Source: Anaerolineales bacterium (GTDB taxonomy: Bacteria > Chloroflexota > Anaerolineae > Anaerolineales > UBA11579). Taken from it: a stretch of 44,638 nt of DNA. Numbering within the stretch: position 1 is the first letter of the stretch; each line of letters starts with the position of its first letter. Positions 9,740-17,103 of the stretch are shown here, in pieces. The stretch spans positions 1-44,638 of the forward strand of contig JAFGDK010000125.1 of the NCBI GenBank assembly GCA_016932165.1. Direction: 5' to 3'. Made by a program: the position numbers and the translations under genes. Under the pieces are notes generated by a model. It ran no database searches, had not been told where the DNA came from, and saw only the letters and a list, made by a program, of their open reading frames with translations.

Positions 9740-10528
9740 ATGAGCGCGATCATCATTGAGGACAAGATCGTCCACTACGAAGTATTGGGACGCGGTAAAC
9801 CGATCATCTTTTTGCATGGATGGGTCGGTTCATGGCGTTACTGGATTCCGGCCATGCAGTCGGCATCCGCTTCGTACCGCGCCTATGCTTTCGATCTGTG
9901 GGGATACGGCGAGACGGCCAAAGAGAACCTAAATTACTCGCTGGAAGAGCAGACTGAACTGCTGGACCAGTTTATGAATGCCATGGGGATCGGCAAGGTG
10001 GCTCTGGTGGGGCATGGATTGGGGGCTGTGGTGGCGCTGTTATATGCCTCCAAACATGCCTTTGTGGTCGATCGGGCGATGGTGATCTCGATCCCGGTTT
10101 TGGGCAAAGGTGTGGCTGATGATCTGGATTTTCAGGACCCGGTAGGGCTGACCGAACGGCTGCTCAACGGGTCTGCCAGCGTGGAGGCGGTCCGCGGGGA
10201 AGCGGGTAAAATTGACCCGGCCGCCATTCATACCTCGATGGAGGAGTTGAGCTACATCAATCTGATGGAGATCGCCCGCCAGATGACCACTGCCTCGCTG
10301 GTGGTGCAGGGGGTGCGGGATCCGCTGGTGCCCAACCAGGACCTGGATGACTTTGGCAACCTGCCCAGCATGTTCCACCAGATTATCTTCAGTGATGCCG
10401 GCCACTTCCCGATGCTGGACCGCCCGAACAAGTTCAACCGCCTGATGAAAGACTTTTTAGACCTGCCCTCCGGACAAAGCCCCACCCAGCTCCAGCTCAA
10501 GGATGAGTGGAAGCGCCGGGTGCGTTAG
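9740..10528 (+). CDS. Alpha/beta-hydrolase-fold protein with substituted nucleophile
   Basis: 262 aa, full-length alpha/beta-hydrolase fold. The oxyanion-side motif FLHGWVGSW (about 24-32), the acid region GVRDPLVP and the His motif DAGHFPMLDRP near the C-terminus are present. The nucleophile elbow, normally G-x-S-x-G, reads GHGLG with Gly93 in place of the catalytic Ser/Cys/Asp. By family knowledge this should abolish ordinary serine-hydrolase chemistry, so it may be a non-catalytic binding or signalling protein (as in RsbQ-like or receptor-type members), or use other chemistry. It lies 18 nt after the receiver gene, probably the last gene of the signalling operon. AGGAAG precedes the ATG. 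Confidence 0.8.
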   Translation: MSAIIIEDKIVHYEVLGRGKPIIFLHGWVGSWRYWIPAMQSASASYRAYAFDLWGYGETAKENLNYSLEEQTELLDQFMNAMGIGKVALVGHGLGAVVALLYASKHAFVVDRAMVISIPVLGKGVADDLDFQDPVGLTERLLNGSASVEAVRGEAGKIDPAAIHTSMEELSYINLMEIARQMTTASLVVQGVRDPLVPNQDLDDFGNLPSMFHQIIFSDAGHFPMLDRPNKFNRLMKDFLDLPSGQSPTQLQLKDEWKRRVR

Positions 10529-10613
10529 TGCGTTAGATTTCTCCCAGTGGTAAAAGCAAATAATTGATTGTTGTCTGCACCTACCTCAATTGATCTTTGA
10601 CCTTGTTTCTGAT
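10529..10613. other. Convergent gene end, no recognisable terminator
   Basis: 85 bp between two converging genes. I looked for a GC-rich hairpin with a T run on either strand and found none. Confidence 0.4.
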
Positions 10614-11474
10614 TCATTCTGCCAAAACAAAACCATTCCAGCGGTAAGGGTAGAACGGCCCTGCCGCGCCAATCTCATTGATCGTCCAGGCGCCATCCAC
10701 ATTGGGGTCAGGGATCAGTTGCAGGGTATTGGCCGAGACCCCATTGGCAGTGGCGTTCATGTGGTAGGCTTTAAAGATTTTGGCGTCAAGATCCACCCAA
10801 TGGGAGAACAACACAATATGACCGGCGGCGGCATAGCGCTTGTTGTTCAGTACGTCCCCGGGCATCAGCTCCTCAAGGGTGATTTCTTCTGAGTAGGCGA
10901 TCATGCTGGTGGTATCAGAACTTGTCTCCAGCTGCCAGATATAGCTCACAAAACCGGAACAATCGGTGCGGTAGCCAAATGGATCGGTGCCGCCCATATC
11001 GTAGGGGATATCCCTGGGGTAGGCTTCGGCGCGGGCAATCATCTCCAGCCGCAGTCTGATCTCTTCCGGCGGAATAGCACGTGACACCTCAAAATACTCA
11101 ATGACCTCCTCCGGGACCTTAAACTGATAAGCAGACAGCAGCTGATCAATGTTGGAAAAATCCTCAGGTGAGGATTCCACATATGGCGTGGATTCCGATT
11201 CCCGGCCAAGTAATTTGGCGATTGGTTCTGGCAGCCAATTCATAAACCTTTCAAATCCTGTCCCCAGCTTTTCGTCTTGTCCAGATCTGGTGTCCTCCCA
11301 CCATTCAGTAAAGGTTTGCTTGGGGTTTTCCGGGTGCCATTCATCCTCAACAATTCCCTCTACCTGATCTTTATCGACGAGCCCGCAGGCGGACAGCAGA
11401 ATGGAGAACACTAAAAGGATTAGCAGCAGTTTTTTTGTCACCTTGTTTTTAGTTTCTTTGGTTTTGCGGATCAT
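10614..11474 (-). CDS. Lipid-anchored NlpC/P60-like cysteine peptidase/amidase
   Basis: 286 aa from ATG 11474. A longer reading to 11627 exists, but the ATG at 11474 begins a classical lipoprotein signal (basic KKTKETKNK-type start, hydrophobic LLLILLVFSILL, lipobox LSAC with Cys30) and is preceded by AAGGGG. The C-terminal half contains YRTDCSGFVSYIW (putative nucleophile Cys172), PGDVLNN and AGHIVLF (putative catalytic His), the order expected of NlpC/P60-type (CHAP-like) peptidoglycan endopeptidases or amidases. A 130-residue region between anchor and catalytic domain has no recognised domain. Likely role: cell-envelope peptide bond hydrolysis outside the membrane. It is transcribed divergently from the next lipoprotein gene across a 304-bp region. 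Confidence 0.75.
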   Translation of the reverse strand: MIRKTKETKNKVTKKLLLILLVFSILLSACGLVDKDQVEGIVEDEWHPENPKQTFTEWWEDTRSGQDEKLGTGFERFMNWLPEPIAKLLGRESESTPYVESSPEDFSNIDQLLSAYQFKVPEEVIEYFEVSRAIPPEEIRLRLEMIARAEAYPRDIPYDMGGTDPFGYRTDCSGFVSYIWQLETSSDTTSMIAYSEEITLEELMPGDVLNNKRYAAAGHIVLFSHWVDLDAKIFKAYHMNATANGVSANTLQLIPDPNVDGAWTINEIGAAGPFYPYRWNGFVLAE

Positions 11475-11608
11475 ATCTGAACCCCTTTCTGGAATTCCTG
11501 TTCCCCCATCTAGCACTTTGTCAATGCAAAAAGGTGTATTTAAAGAAAAGCAGCAGATAAAAAGACTAATTTTAAAACGCCTGCATGCAGCCTCTGACAG
11601 AGTATTAG

Positions 11609-11659
11609 GTGTTCTGTTAATCAACAATCCGACGATTCAAAAGACCTTTGACAGAACAC
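11609..11659. repeat. Inverted repeat A (9-bp arms)
   Basis: GTGTTCTGT at 11609-11617 is the exact reverse complement of ACAGAACAC at 11651-11659. The right arm abuts the TTGACA at 11648-11653. It interlocks with inverted repeat B (11620-11686). Confidence 0.5.
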
Positions 11660-11686
11660 TGGTCATGTTTCAGATAAATTGTTGAT
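11620..11686. repeat. Inverted repeat B (9-bp arms), interlocked with A
   Basis: ATCAACAAT at 11620-11628 is the exact reverse complement of ATTGTTGAT at 11678-11686. The right arm covers the candidate -35 TTGTTG. The arm order along the DNA is A, B, A', B'. Confidence 0.5.
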
Positions 11687-11778
11687 CTTTCATTTTGATT
11701 ATACAATATTTACCTGTCTAGCTGAATATCCTTGCTGGGGTACAATATTAACCAGCAGGTGAAAGAAGGAGTGCCGCG

Positions 11779-12750
11779 ATGGTGAAAAAACTGACTGTGG
11801 GATTGATCCTGTTTGCTCTACTGGCACTGGCAGGCTGCAACCTGCCTTCACGGGTGAACCCGGTGGAAGATGGGCCGACTGCCCTGACGCTGGCGGTGCA
11901 GACTGTCCACGCCCAGATGACCCTGCTGGCAGAGACTGCCGCCGCACCTACCTACACCCCGCCGCCCCAGGCAACGATCACCCTGGCCCCGACCGATGCA
12001 CCAGACCCAACCGATGCCCCGGAAGAGGATATCTGCGATGCGGCTGGCTTTGTGGATGATGTCACCATCCCGGATGGCACCGAGTTGCTGCCGGGTGAAT
12101 CCTTTACCAAGACCTGGCGGATCAGCAACCAGGGGAACTGCACCTGGAATCAAAATTACGAAGTGGTCTTCGATGAAGGCGCTGCTATGGGTGCGGCGGC
12201 CTCTACCCCGATCAGCAAGGCGGATGTGCCCCCTGGCGCGGAGGTGGACATCTCGGTGGAAATGGTTGCCCCGCTGGAAGAGGGCAGCTACCGCGGGGTC
12301 TGGCAGCTGCGTAATGACCAGGATGTGATCTTCACGATCGGCGGCTTTTGGGTGGAGATCAAAGTGATTGAGCCGGAAATCTTCAGCAGTAAAACCAGCT
12401 TCAAGATCGAGCAGTCGGAAGAGGCTGACCTGGATGAAGGCGCTTCCCCGCCGGTGAAGGATGCCGACTTCCAGTTCTTTGTGGCTTCTCCTAACGACAA
12501 ACGCATCCAGCCGTTGAATGGGGCTGAATTCCTGCTGATGGGCGAGGAGCGGGTGGAATACGGTCAATGCAATGAAGCTGAACTGGAAAGCGACCCGATC
12601 CAGGTGGATGCCGATCTGGTGGGGCAGTGGGTCTGCTACCGCACCAGCGAAGGGCGCCTTGGCCGCTTTGAGGTTGCCTCTTTGCTGCCGGAGGATATCA
12701 CTCAGATCCAGACCCTCACCTTGGAGTATGTGACCTTCCGAGAGCCGTAA
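11779..12750 (+). CDS. Lipoprotein with NBR1-type Ig-like domain
   Basis: 323 aa. N-terminal lipoprotein signal with lipobox LAGC (Cys20), then a Pro/Thr/Ala-rich linker (about 45-80) and a beta-sandwich region (about 85-195) matching the NBR1-Ig-like domain: VTIPDGTELLPGESFTKTWRISNQGNCTW, then VPPGAEVDISVEMVAP and GSYRGVWQLRNDQ are the recurrent family signatures (each shorter here than the full motif). This domain recurs in Anaerolineae surface lipoproteins. The C-terminal 130 residues have no recognised domain. Probably exposed on the outer face of the membrane; partner unknown. AAGGAGTG-like sequence precedes the ATG. queG follows 6 nt after the stop, so the two share a transcript. Confidence 0.8.
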   Translation: MVKKLTVGLILFALLALAGCNLPSRVNPVEDGPTALTLAVQTVHAQMTLLAETAAAPTYTPPPQATITLAPTDAPDPTDAPEEDICDAAGFVDDVTIPDGTELLPGESFTKTWRISNQGNCTWNQNYEVVFDEGAAMGAAASTPISKADVPPGAEVDISVEMVAPLEEGSYRGVWQLRNDQDVIFTIGGFWVEIKVIEPEIFSSKTSFKIEQSEEADLDEGASPPVKDADFQFFVASPNDKRIQPLNGAEFLLMGEERVEYGQCNEAELESDPIQVDADLVGQWVCYRTSEGRLGRFEVASLLPEDITQIQTLTLEYVTFREP

Positions 12751-12756
12751 AGCCAG

Positions 12757-13884
12757 ATGCCATCCCCGCAGGAATTGAAGGAAAAATTGATCGCCAAAGC
12801 TCACGAGTTGGGCTTTGTGCTGGCCGGGATCACCACGCCAGACCCGACAGAGAGCTACCCGCGCTTTGAGAGTTGGATCAGTGCGGGATACCATGCCGGG
12901 ATGGACTGGATGGCCTCCGAGCACAGTCTTGAACGCCGAAACGATCCCCAAAAGATCATGCCTGCGTGCCAGTCGATCCTCATGCTGGGGATTCCCTGTT
13001 TGCCTTCCAGGCCAGAAAACAGCGGGATTGCCGCTTACGCATTGGGCGATGACTATCACGACATCCTCCCGCGGCGGTTAGAAGCTTTATCTCGCTGGCT
13101 GAACGAAATCACCGGGGAAGAAATTTCCTCCCGCTGGTACACGGATACCGGCCCGCTGCTGGAGCGCGATCTCGCCCGGCGGGCGGGTCTTGGCTGGATT
13201 GGGAAGAACAGCATGCTGATCAGCCCGGATGGCGGCGGTTCCTATTTCTTGCTGGCCGAAATCCTGTTGGGGATTGCACTCCCGCCCGATACCCCCTTTG
13301 CCGCCGATCACTGCGGCAGCTGCACCCGCTGCCTGGATGCCTGCCCGACGGGCTGCATTTTGCCGGGCCGCACCCTGGATGCCAATCGCTGCATCTCTTA
13401 TCTGACGATTGAAAATAAGGGCGGAATCCCGCTGGAACTGCGTCCGTTGATCGGTGAGTGGCAGTTCGGCTGTGATGTCTGCCAGCAGGTCTGCCCGTGG
13501 AACCGGTTTTCATTCTCAAAGGTGGATCCGGCATTCGCACCGCGGGAAGGGGTGCCGCCGGAGAATCTGGCTGCTGAATTTTCCCTCACTCCGCAGGCGT
13601 TCAACCGCAAGTTCAAGGGCAGCCCGGTAAAACGTGCCAGGCGCCGCGGGTACCTGCGTAATACCGCTGTGGTGCTGGGCAATGGGAGAGGGGAGGATGG
13701 AATCGAAGGATTGAGTATCGCCCTGATAGATACTGAGCCGCTGGTGAGAAGTCATGCTGCCTGGGCGCTGGGTCAGATTGGGGGTAAGCAGGCAGTGCAG
13801 TTGCTGCGCCGCGCCCTGGAAGTGGAGGCTGAAGCCGAGGTGGTGGGGGAGATTATATCTGCGTTGGAAAGGAACGGCGGTTAG
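12757..13884 (+). CDS. queG: Epoxyqueuosine reductase
   Basis: 375 aa, normal length for QueG. Cobalamin-dependent, Fe-S enzyme that reduces epoxyqueuosine to queuosine in tRNA wobble position 34, the last step of queuosine synthesis. Visible: the catalytic block WYTDTGPLLERD (Asp130) followed by GLGWIGKN, a first 4Fe-4S motif C186-x2-C189-x2-C192-x3-C196-P, a second motif C239-x2-C242-x3-C246-P, and a C-terminal HEAT-like segment (ARRRGYLRNTAVVLGN, AAWALGQIGG) that in the family contacts tRNA. No other queuosine gene is in the window. Its position behind a lipoprotein gene is probably incidental. Confidence 0.95.
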   Translation: MPSPQELKEKLIAKAHELGFVLAGITTPDPTESYPRFESWISAGYHAGMDWMASEHSLERRNDPQKIMPACQSILMLGIPCLPSRPENSGIAAYALGDDYHDILPRRLEALSRWLNEITGEEISSRWYTDTGPLLERDLARRAGLGWIGKNSMLISPDGGGSYFLLAEILLGIALPPDTPFAADHCGSCTRCLDACPTGCILPGRTLDANRCISYLTIENKGGIPLELRPLIGEWQFGCDVCQQVCPWNRFSFSKVDPAFAPREGVPPENLAAEFSLTPQAFNRKFKGSPVKRARRRGYLRNTAVVLGNGRGEDGIEGLSIALIDTEPLVRSHAAWALGQIGGKQAVQLLRRALEVEAEAEVVGEIISALERNGG

Positions 13885-14012
13885 CTTTTAGTATGCGTTG
13901 TCGGTGGGAGGAAACAAAGCATTGGCAATAAATATATAAAATACTATACATGTTATAAATTTTAAGCAAAATAATTTACATTAATTCTACGACACAATCT
14001 ATAAAAACCCGC
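13885..14012. other. AT-rich convergent spacer
   Basis: 128 bp between the ends of queG and pcm. The central 90 bp is strikingly AT-rich (runs such as AATATATAAAATACTATAC) compared with flanking genes. No ORF, no GC-rich terminator hairpin recognised. Confidence 0.4.
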
Positions 14013-14669
14013 TCACCAATCTTTCTTAAAGCCGTATTCTCCCCGCAGCGGCACAAACGAGACCGGCACGATCATTTCCTGCTCAAATCCGCTTTCTCCT
14101 CGCTGCCAGAGCTGCAATGTCTGCATTCCCGGCTGGCCGACCGGGACCACCAGCCGCCCGCCGACCTCAAGCTGGTTCAGCAGCGGTTCTGGCACAGCAG
14201 GTGCAGCCGCAGTGACCATGATGGCGTCGAAAGGAGCTTGCTCCGGCCAGCCCAGTGAGCCATCTGCCTGCCTGACCGTGACGTTGGTGATCCCAAGTTC
14301 TTTCAGCGTGCGGGCGGCCTGCTCGGATAGGGCTGTATGCCGCTCGACTGTGTATACATGGGCACACATCTCAGCGAGGATTGCCGCCTGGTAGCCGGAT
14401 CCGGTGCCGATCTCCAGCACGCGTTCGTTTCCCTTCAGCTTCAGCAGGTTGGTCATCAGGGCAACGATATATGGCTGGGAGATGGTCTGCATTTCGCCGA
14501 TCATTACCGGGCGGTCGTCATAGGCCACATGCCATCTTTCTGTTGGGATAAATTTGTGGCGGGGGATTTTACGCATGGCCGCCAGCAAACGCGGGTTGCG
14601 AAGCTGGCGGGACTCAATCTGGGTTGCCACCATCCGTTCTCGCTGACGGGTATAATCCTCTTCCTTCAT
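14013..14669 (-). CDS. pcm: Protein-L-isoaspartate O-methyltransferase
   Basis: 218 aa, typical length. Methylates isoaspartyl residues in damaged proteins using S-adenosylmethionine, starting their repair. Visible: the N-terminal helix with MVATQI, the substrate loop TISQPYIVA (about 62-70), SAM-binding motif I VLEIGTGSGYQAAIL (84-98), the acidic YTVER loop, DG after motif II, and FDAIMVTAAAP (motif III region). The ATG overlaps the stop of the upstream RNHCP gene by 4 bp (ATGA), so it is the last cistron of a mutY-RNHCP-pcm operon, a plausible macromolecule-repair grouping. Confidence 0.95.
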   Translation of the reverse strand: MKEEDYTRQRERMVATQIESRQLRNPRLLAAMRKIPRHKFIPTERWHVAYDDRPVMIGEMQTISQPYIVALMTNLLKLKGNERVLEIGTGSGYQAAILAEMCAHVYTVERHTALSEQAARTLKELGITNVTVRQADGSLGWPEQAPFDAIMVTAAAPAVPEPLLNQLEVGGRLVVPVGQPGMQTLQLWQRGESGFEQEMIVPVSFVPLRGEYGFKKDW

Positions 14670-14989
14670 CTGGTTTGATCCGCTTGTTTTCTGCTGATCT
14701 CCAGCAGGACTTCAAAATCATCCTGCGGGGAGGATCTGTTCCAGCGTTCCACACCGCATCGCTGGCACCTGAACTTGATCCGGTAGCTGTCCTTCTGACG
14801 TTCTACTGCGATTGGTTCCATTAAACCCTGGCAGCTTTCTGCCCGGTCTCCCGGATGGATGTCGACGTGCTTGCTCCACAGGCATACCGGGCAGTGGTTG
14901 GTAAACCCATCCCCTTTTACCTCAGCGCCGCAGCGTTCACAGCGAAAGTCTTCAATTTGTCTCTGGAATTTAGGCCCTTCCACAGTCAC
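14666..14989 (-). CDS. RNHCP-domain zinc-binding protein
   Basis: 107 aa. Matches the RNHCP domain family: CERCG (Cys17, Cys20), TNHCPVCLWSKHVD (His32, Cys33, Cys36), PGDRAESCQGLMEPI (Cys53), and a second FRCQRCGVERWNR pair (Cys75, Cys78). The usual RNHCP tetrad reads TNHCP here. The paired CxxC units suggest one or two structural zinc sites; nucleic-acid binding is possible but the family has no established function known to me. It overlaps both neighbours by 4 bp (ATGA with mutY upstream and with pcm downstream), indicating tight translational coupling. Confidence 0.8.
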   Translation of the reverse strand: MTVEGPKFQRQIEDFRCERCGAEVKGDGFTNHCPVCLWSKHVDIHPGDRAESCQGLMEPIAVERQKDSYRIKFRCQRCGVERWNRSSPQDDFEVLLEISRKQADQTR

Positions 14990-16056
14990 TCCTCACGCGC
15001 CTGGAGCTGGCCGGCGATCATCCGGTCAATTTTACCCATCGGCATTTTGTCCAGATCGTGGATCGGGACCCACTCAGCTGCCAGGTGATATCGCAGCTCT
15101 ACCGGTCCGGATTTCAATTCGGCGTTGAAGGCATGCAGGGTGACTCTGAAATGGGTGTAGGCGTGTCTGAAAACGCCGACCAGCTGGCGCACTTCTATTC
15201 TACACGCAAGTTCTTCCAAAATCTCGCGTTTCAGACACTCTTCCAGAGTTTCCCCGGGTTCCTGCTTTCCGCCGGGGAATTCCCACATCCCTCCGAGGAG
15301 GGTGTCTTCCGGGCGCTGGGTGACCAGCACTCTGCCGTCATCACCGCGGATCACCGCGGCAGTCACTATGTAGTGGGGGGGTTCTTTCTTCGCCTGTCTG
15401 ACCGGATAGTTATCCACCTGCCCAGATAGGTGCGCTTTGCACAAATCCGCAATCGGGCAGGTGCCGCAGTCTGGATTACGCGGCAGGCAGATGATTGCCC
15501 CTAGATCCATCAGCGCCTGGTTGAAGTCCCTGGCTTTTCCTGGGGGGAGGAGTTCTTCTGCCTGCAGCCAAATCTCCTTCTCACCCGCCGGCGTATTAAT
15601 GGCTGTCTCCACTTTCAACAGCCGGGCATAGACCCGTTTGATATTGCCGTCGACCACCGGCTCATCCAGCCCAAAAGCGATCGAGAGGATTGCTCCGGCG
15701 GTATAGCGTCCGATGCCGGGGAGGGAGAGCAAGGAATGTTTATCTTCCGGCAGCTTGCCGTCAAAGTTGGCAACCACCCTGCCAGCGGCTTTGTGCAGGT
15801 TGCGCGCCCGGCTGTAATAGCCCAATCCCTCCCACAGGTTAAGCACCTCTTGCTGGCTGGCCGCGGCCAGGCTGTGAATATCGGGAAACCGCGCCATCCA
15901 GCGCTGGTAATAGGGGATCACGGTCTCCAGCCGGGTTTGCTGGGCCATGATCTCAGAGATCCAGATGCTATATGGGGCAGGATCATCCCGCCAGGGGAGG
16001 GAGCGTCCTGCTCTGGTGTACCAATCCAGCAGTTGGTGGGCAAGTTGTTCTTTCAT
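14986..16056 (-). CDS. mutY: A/G-specific adenine DNA glycosylase with MutT-like C-terminal domain
   Basis: 356 aa. Removes adenine mispaired with 8-oxoguanine. Visible: catalytic Glu35 in SEIMAQQT, helix-hairpin-helix LPGIGRYTAGAI (112-123), catalytic Asp136 in VVDGNIKRV, and the Fe-S loop C190-x6-C197-x2-C200-x5-C206. The C-terminal Nudix-like domain (about 228-350) recognises 8-oxoG in known MutY; here the Nudix box region (263-285, GKQEPGE...KREILEEL) keeps the acidic core, with Ala in place of the usual Gly after EEL, so residual hydrolase activity cannot be excluded. The start has no visible Shine-Dalgarno sequence and lies only about 5 nt after a terminator-like T run. Confidence 0.95.
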   Translation of the reverse strand: MKEQLAHQLLDWYTRAGRSLPWRDDPAPYSIWISEIMAQQTRLETVIPYYQRWMARFPDIHSLAAASQQEVLNLWEGLGYYSRARNLHKAAGRVVANFDGKLPEDKHSLLSLPGIGRYTAGAILSIAFGLDEPVVDGNIKRVYARLLKVETAINTPAGEKEIWLQAEELLPPGKARDFNQALMDLGAIICLPRNPDCGTCPIADLCKAHLSGQVDNYPVRQAKKEPPHYIVTAAVIRGDDGRVLVTQRPEDTLLGGMWEFPGGKQEPGETLEECLKREILEELACRIEVRQLVGVFRHAYTHFRVTLHAFNAELKSGPVELRYHLAAEWVPIHDLDKMPMGKIDRMIAGQLQAREE

Positions 16057-16060
16057 CGGA

Positions 16061-16092
16061 TAAAGAAAAAGAGTTTGCCCGGCAAACTCTTT
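16061..16092 (-). terminator. Rho-independent terminator-like hairpin just upstream of mutY
   Basis: Arms AAAGAGTTTGCC (16068-16079) and GGCAAACTCTTT (16081-16092) are perfectly complementary around one central base. Read on the minus strand the hairpin is followed by TTTTTCTTT, as in an intrinsic terminator for the 17103-16115 transcript. It ends within a few nucleotides of the mutY ATG (16056), so it could also act as an attenuator or mask mutY initiation. Confidence 0.75.
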
Positions 16093-16114
16093 GTGGATTT
16101 GTGAAATTCAATGC

Positions 16115-16423
16115 TTACATTTGCCAGCGCGTCCGGTTGGGGATAATCTTGTAATCAAAATTTTCCACCATATCGTGGAGCAGCAACCCGAGATCATCCC
16201 ATTCTGTTGAGTTGAGGATGTTTTTGGCCCGTCTCAGGCTGGGGATCAGTGCTTCTACGGTCAGGCGGGGATGGTCGCCATACTGGGTCAGCCAGGCTTC
16301 GTGCAGGGTCAGCCCCATTTTCTCCAGGATGGGCATAAACTTGCGGATATGGAACTCAAAGTATTCTTCTTCGCGGCCAGGGACGATGTCCCAGGTCATC
16401 ATCAGTTTTACTTCGGCTGCCAT
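16115..16423 (-). CDS. Small conserved-looking protein, possible dimeric alpha/beta-barrel fold
   Basis: 102 aa, not recognised by name. The pattern (beta strand VKLMMTWDIVPG, helix REEEYFEFHIRKFMPILEKMG, strand LTLHEAWLTQYG, later helices) resembles ferredoxin-like dimeric alpha/beta-barrel proteins (NIPSNAP/EthD-type), but no catalytic residues can be assigned. It follows the MBL-fold gene by 38 bp and ends just before a terminator hairpin, so the two form a small operon. Function unknown. Confidence 0.65.
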   Translation of the reverse strand: MAAEVKLMMTWDIVPGREEEYFEFHIRKFMPILEKMGLTLHEAWLTQYGDHPRLTVEALIPSLRRAKNILNSTEWDDLGLLLHDMVENFDYKIIPNRTRWQM

Positions 16424-16461
16424 TGCGCTGCTCCTTCTAGGTGATTGCCCCAGATGGACGA

Positions 16462-17103
16462 TCAGTGTTTATAGTTTAACACAACCACTTTGGTCTCGTC
16501 CGGAATATCACGGGCGTTGAGCTTGAGGCTTTCTTGCGGGGTAACGTGGTCGCTGAGGCCGATCTGCTTGAGAAAGCCGCCCAGGTCGTCCAGCTTCAGC
16601 TTGCAATCTGGGGTTTGATAGTGCATGGGGACTACAATCCCAGGCTCAATCAGATTAACCACCTCAGCTGCTTTTGCAGCTGTCAGGCTGCTGCCTCCGC
16701 CGACAGGCACCAGGAGGATATCCACATTGCCAAAGGCCTCCACTTCTTTGCGGGCGGGAACAGCTTTTAAGTCCCCCAGGTGTCCAACATTGATGCCGTC
16801 ATATTCGAAGACAAAGACCATGTTGCGGCCGTTGCCCTCCTGGTCGTGCTTGCCCACTGGCACTGCGGTGAGGAAAACGCCGCCGATTTCATATTCACCG
16901 GGACCGTTGATCTGCCATTTTGCGCCTTTCACCGCGCTGGTGAAATCGTGTCCGGGAGCTTTGTGGCTGATGGTAACGATATCTGCCCGCAGCGAGAGGG
17001 GGCTGTACCCAATCGAGGAATGGTCGTAGGGGTCAGTCACCACAGTGGCCATGCCGCGCTCTGTAATTCGGAAACAAGAGTGTCCGTACCAGGTAATTTC
17101 CAT
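16462..17103 (-). CDS. MBL-fold (Lactamase_B_3/UlaG-like) protein with altered metal motif
   Basis: 213 aa. Resembles UlaG/UPF0173-type metallo-beta-lactamase-fold hydrolases: MEITWYGHSCFRI start, TDPY (Asp24), GHLGDL (His108, Asp111) and VVPMHYQTP (His161). The core motif, usually H-x-H-x-D-H, reads H47-K-A-P-G-H52-D, so the second His of the first metal site is Ala. Metal binding may be reduced to one site or catalysis lost. GGAGGT lies close to the ATG. Substrate unknown; sits at the head of a two-gene operon. Confidence 0.8.
   Translation of the reverse strand: MEITWYGHSCFRITERGMATVVTDPYDHSSIGYSPLSLRADIVTISHKAPGHDFTSAVKGAKWQINGPGEYEIGGVFLTAVPVGKHDQEGNGRNMVFVFEYDGINVGHLGDLKAVPARKEVEAFGNVDILLVPVGGGSSLTAAKAAEVVNLIEPGIVVPMHYQTPDCKLKLDDLGGFLKQIGLSDHVTPQESLKLNARDIPDETKVVVLNYKH

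Larger units (their letters stand above)
11475..11778. promoter_or_regulatory. Divergent intergenic region with promoter-like elements
   Basis: 304 bp, AT-rich, between two divergent lipoprotein genes; no coding potential seen. On the + strand candidate promoter pieces are TTGACA (11648-11653) and TTGTTG (11679-11684) with TACAAT (11702-11707) at 17 bp from the latter. A second TACAATATT copy lies at 11741-11749 (first at 11702-11710). A perfect 10-bp palindrome CTGCATGCAG occupies 11581-11590. On the minus strand a TTGACA lies at 11524-11519 without a good -10 at standard spacing. Exact start sites are uncertain. Confidence 0.4.

Noticed and set aside
11848-13059. 403-aa open frame on the minus strand
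   Set aside because: It lies antisense to the NBR1-Ig lipoprotein and queG, has no recognisable domain, and its composition (His/Gln/Arg-rich) is typical of an antisense shadow.
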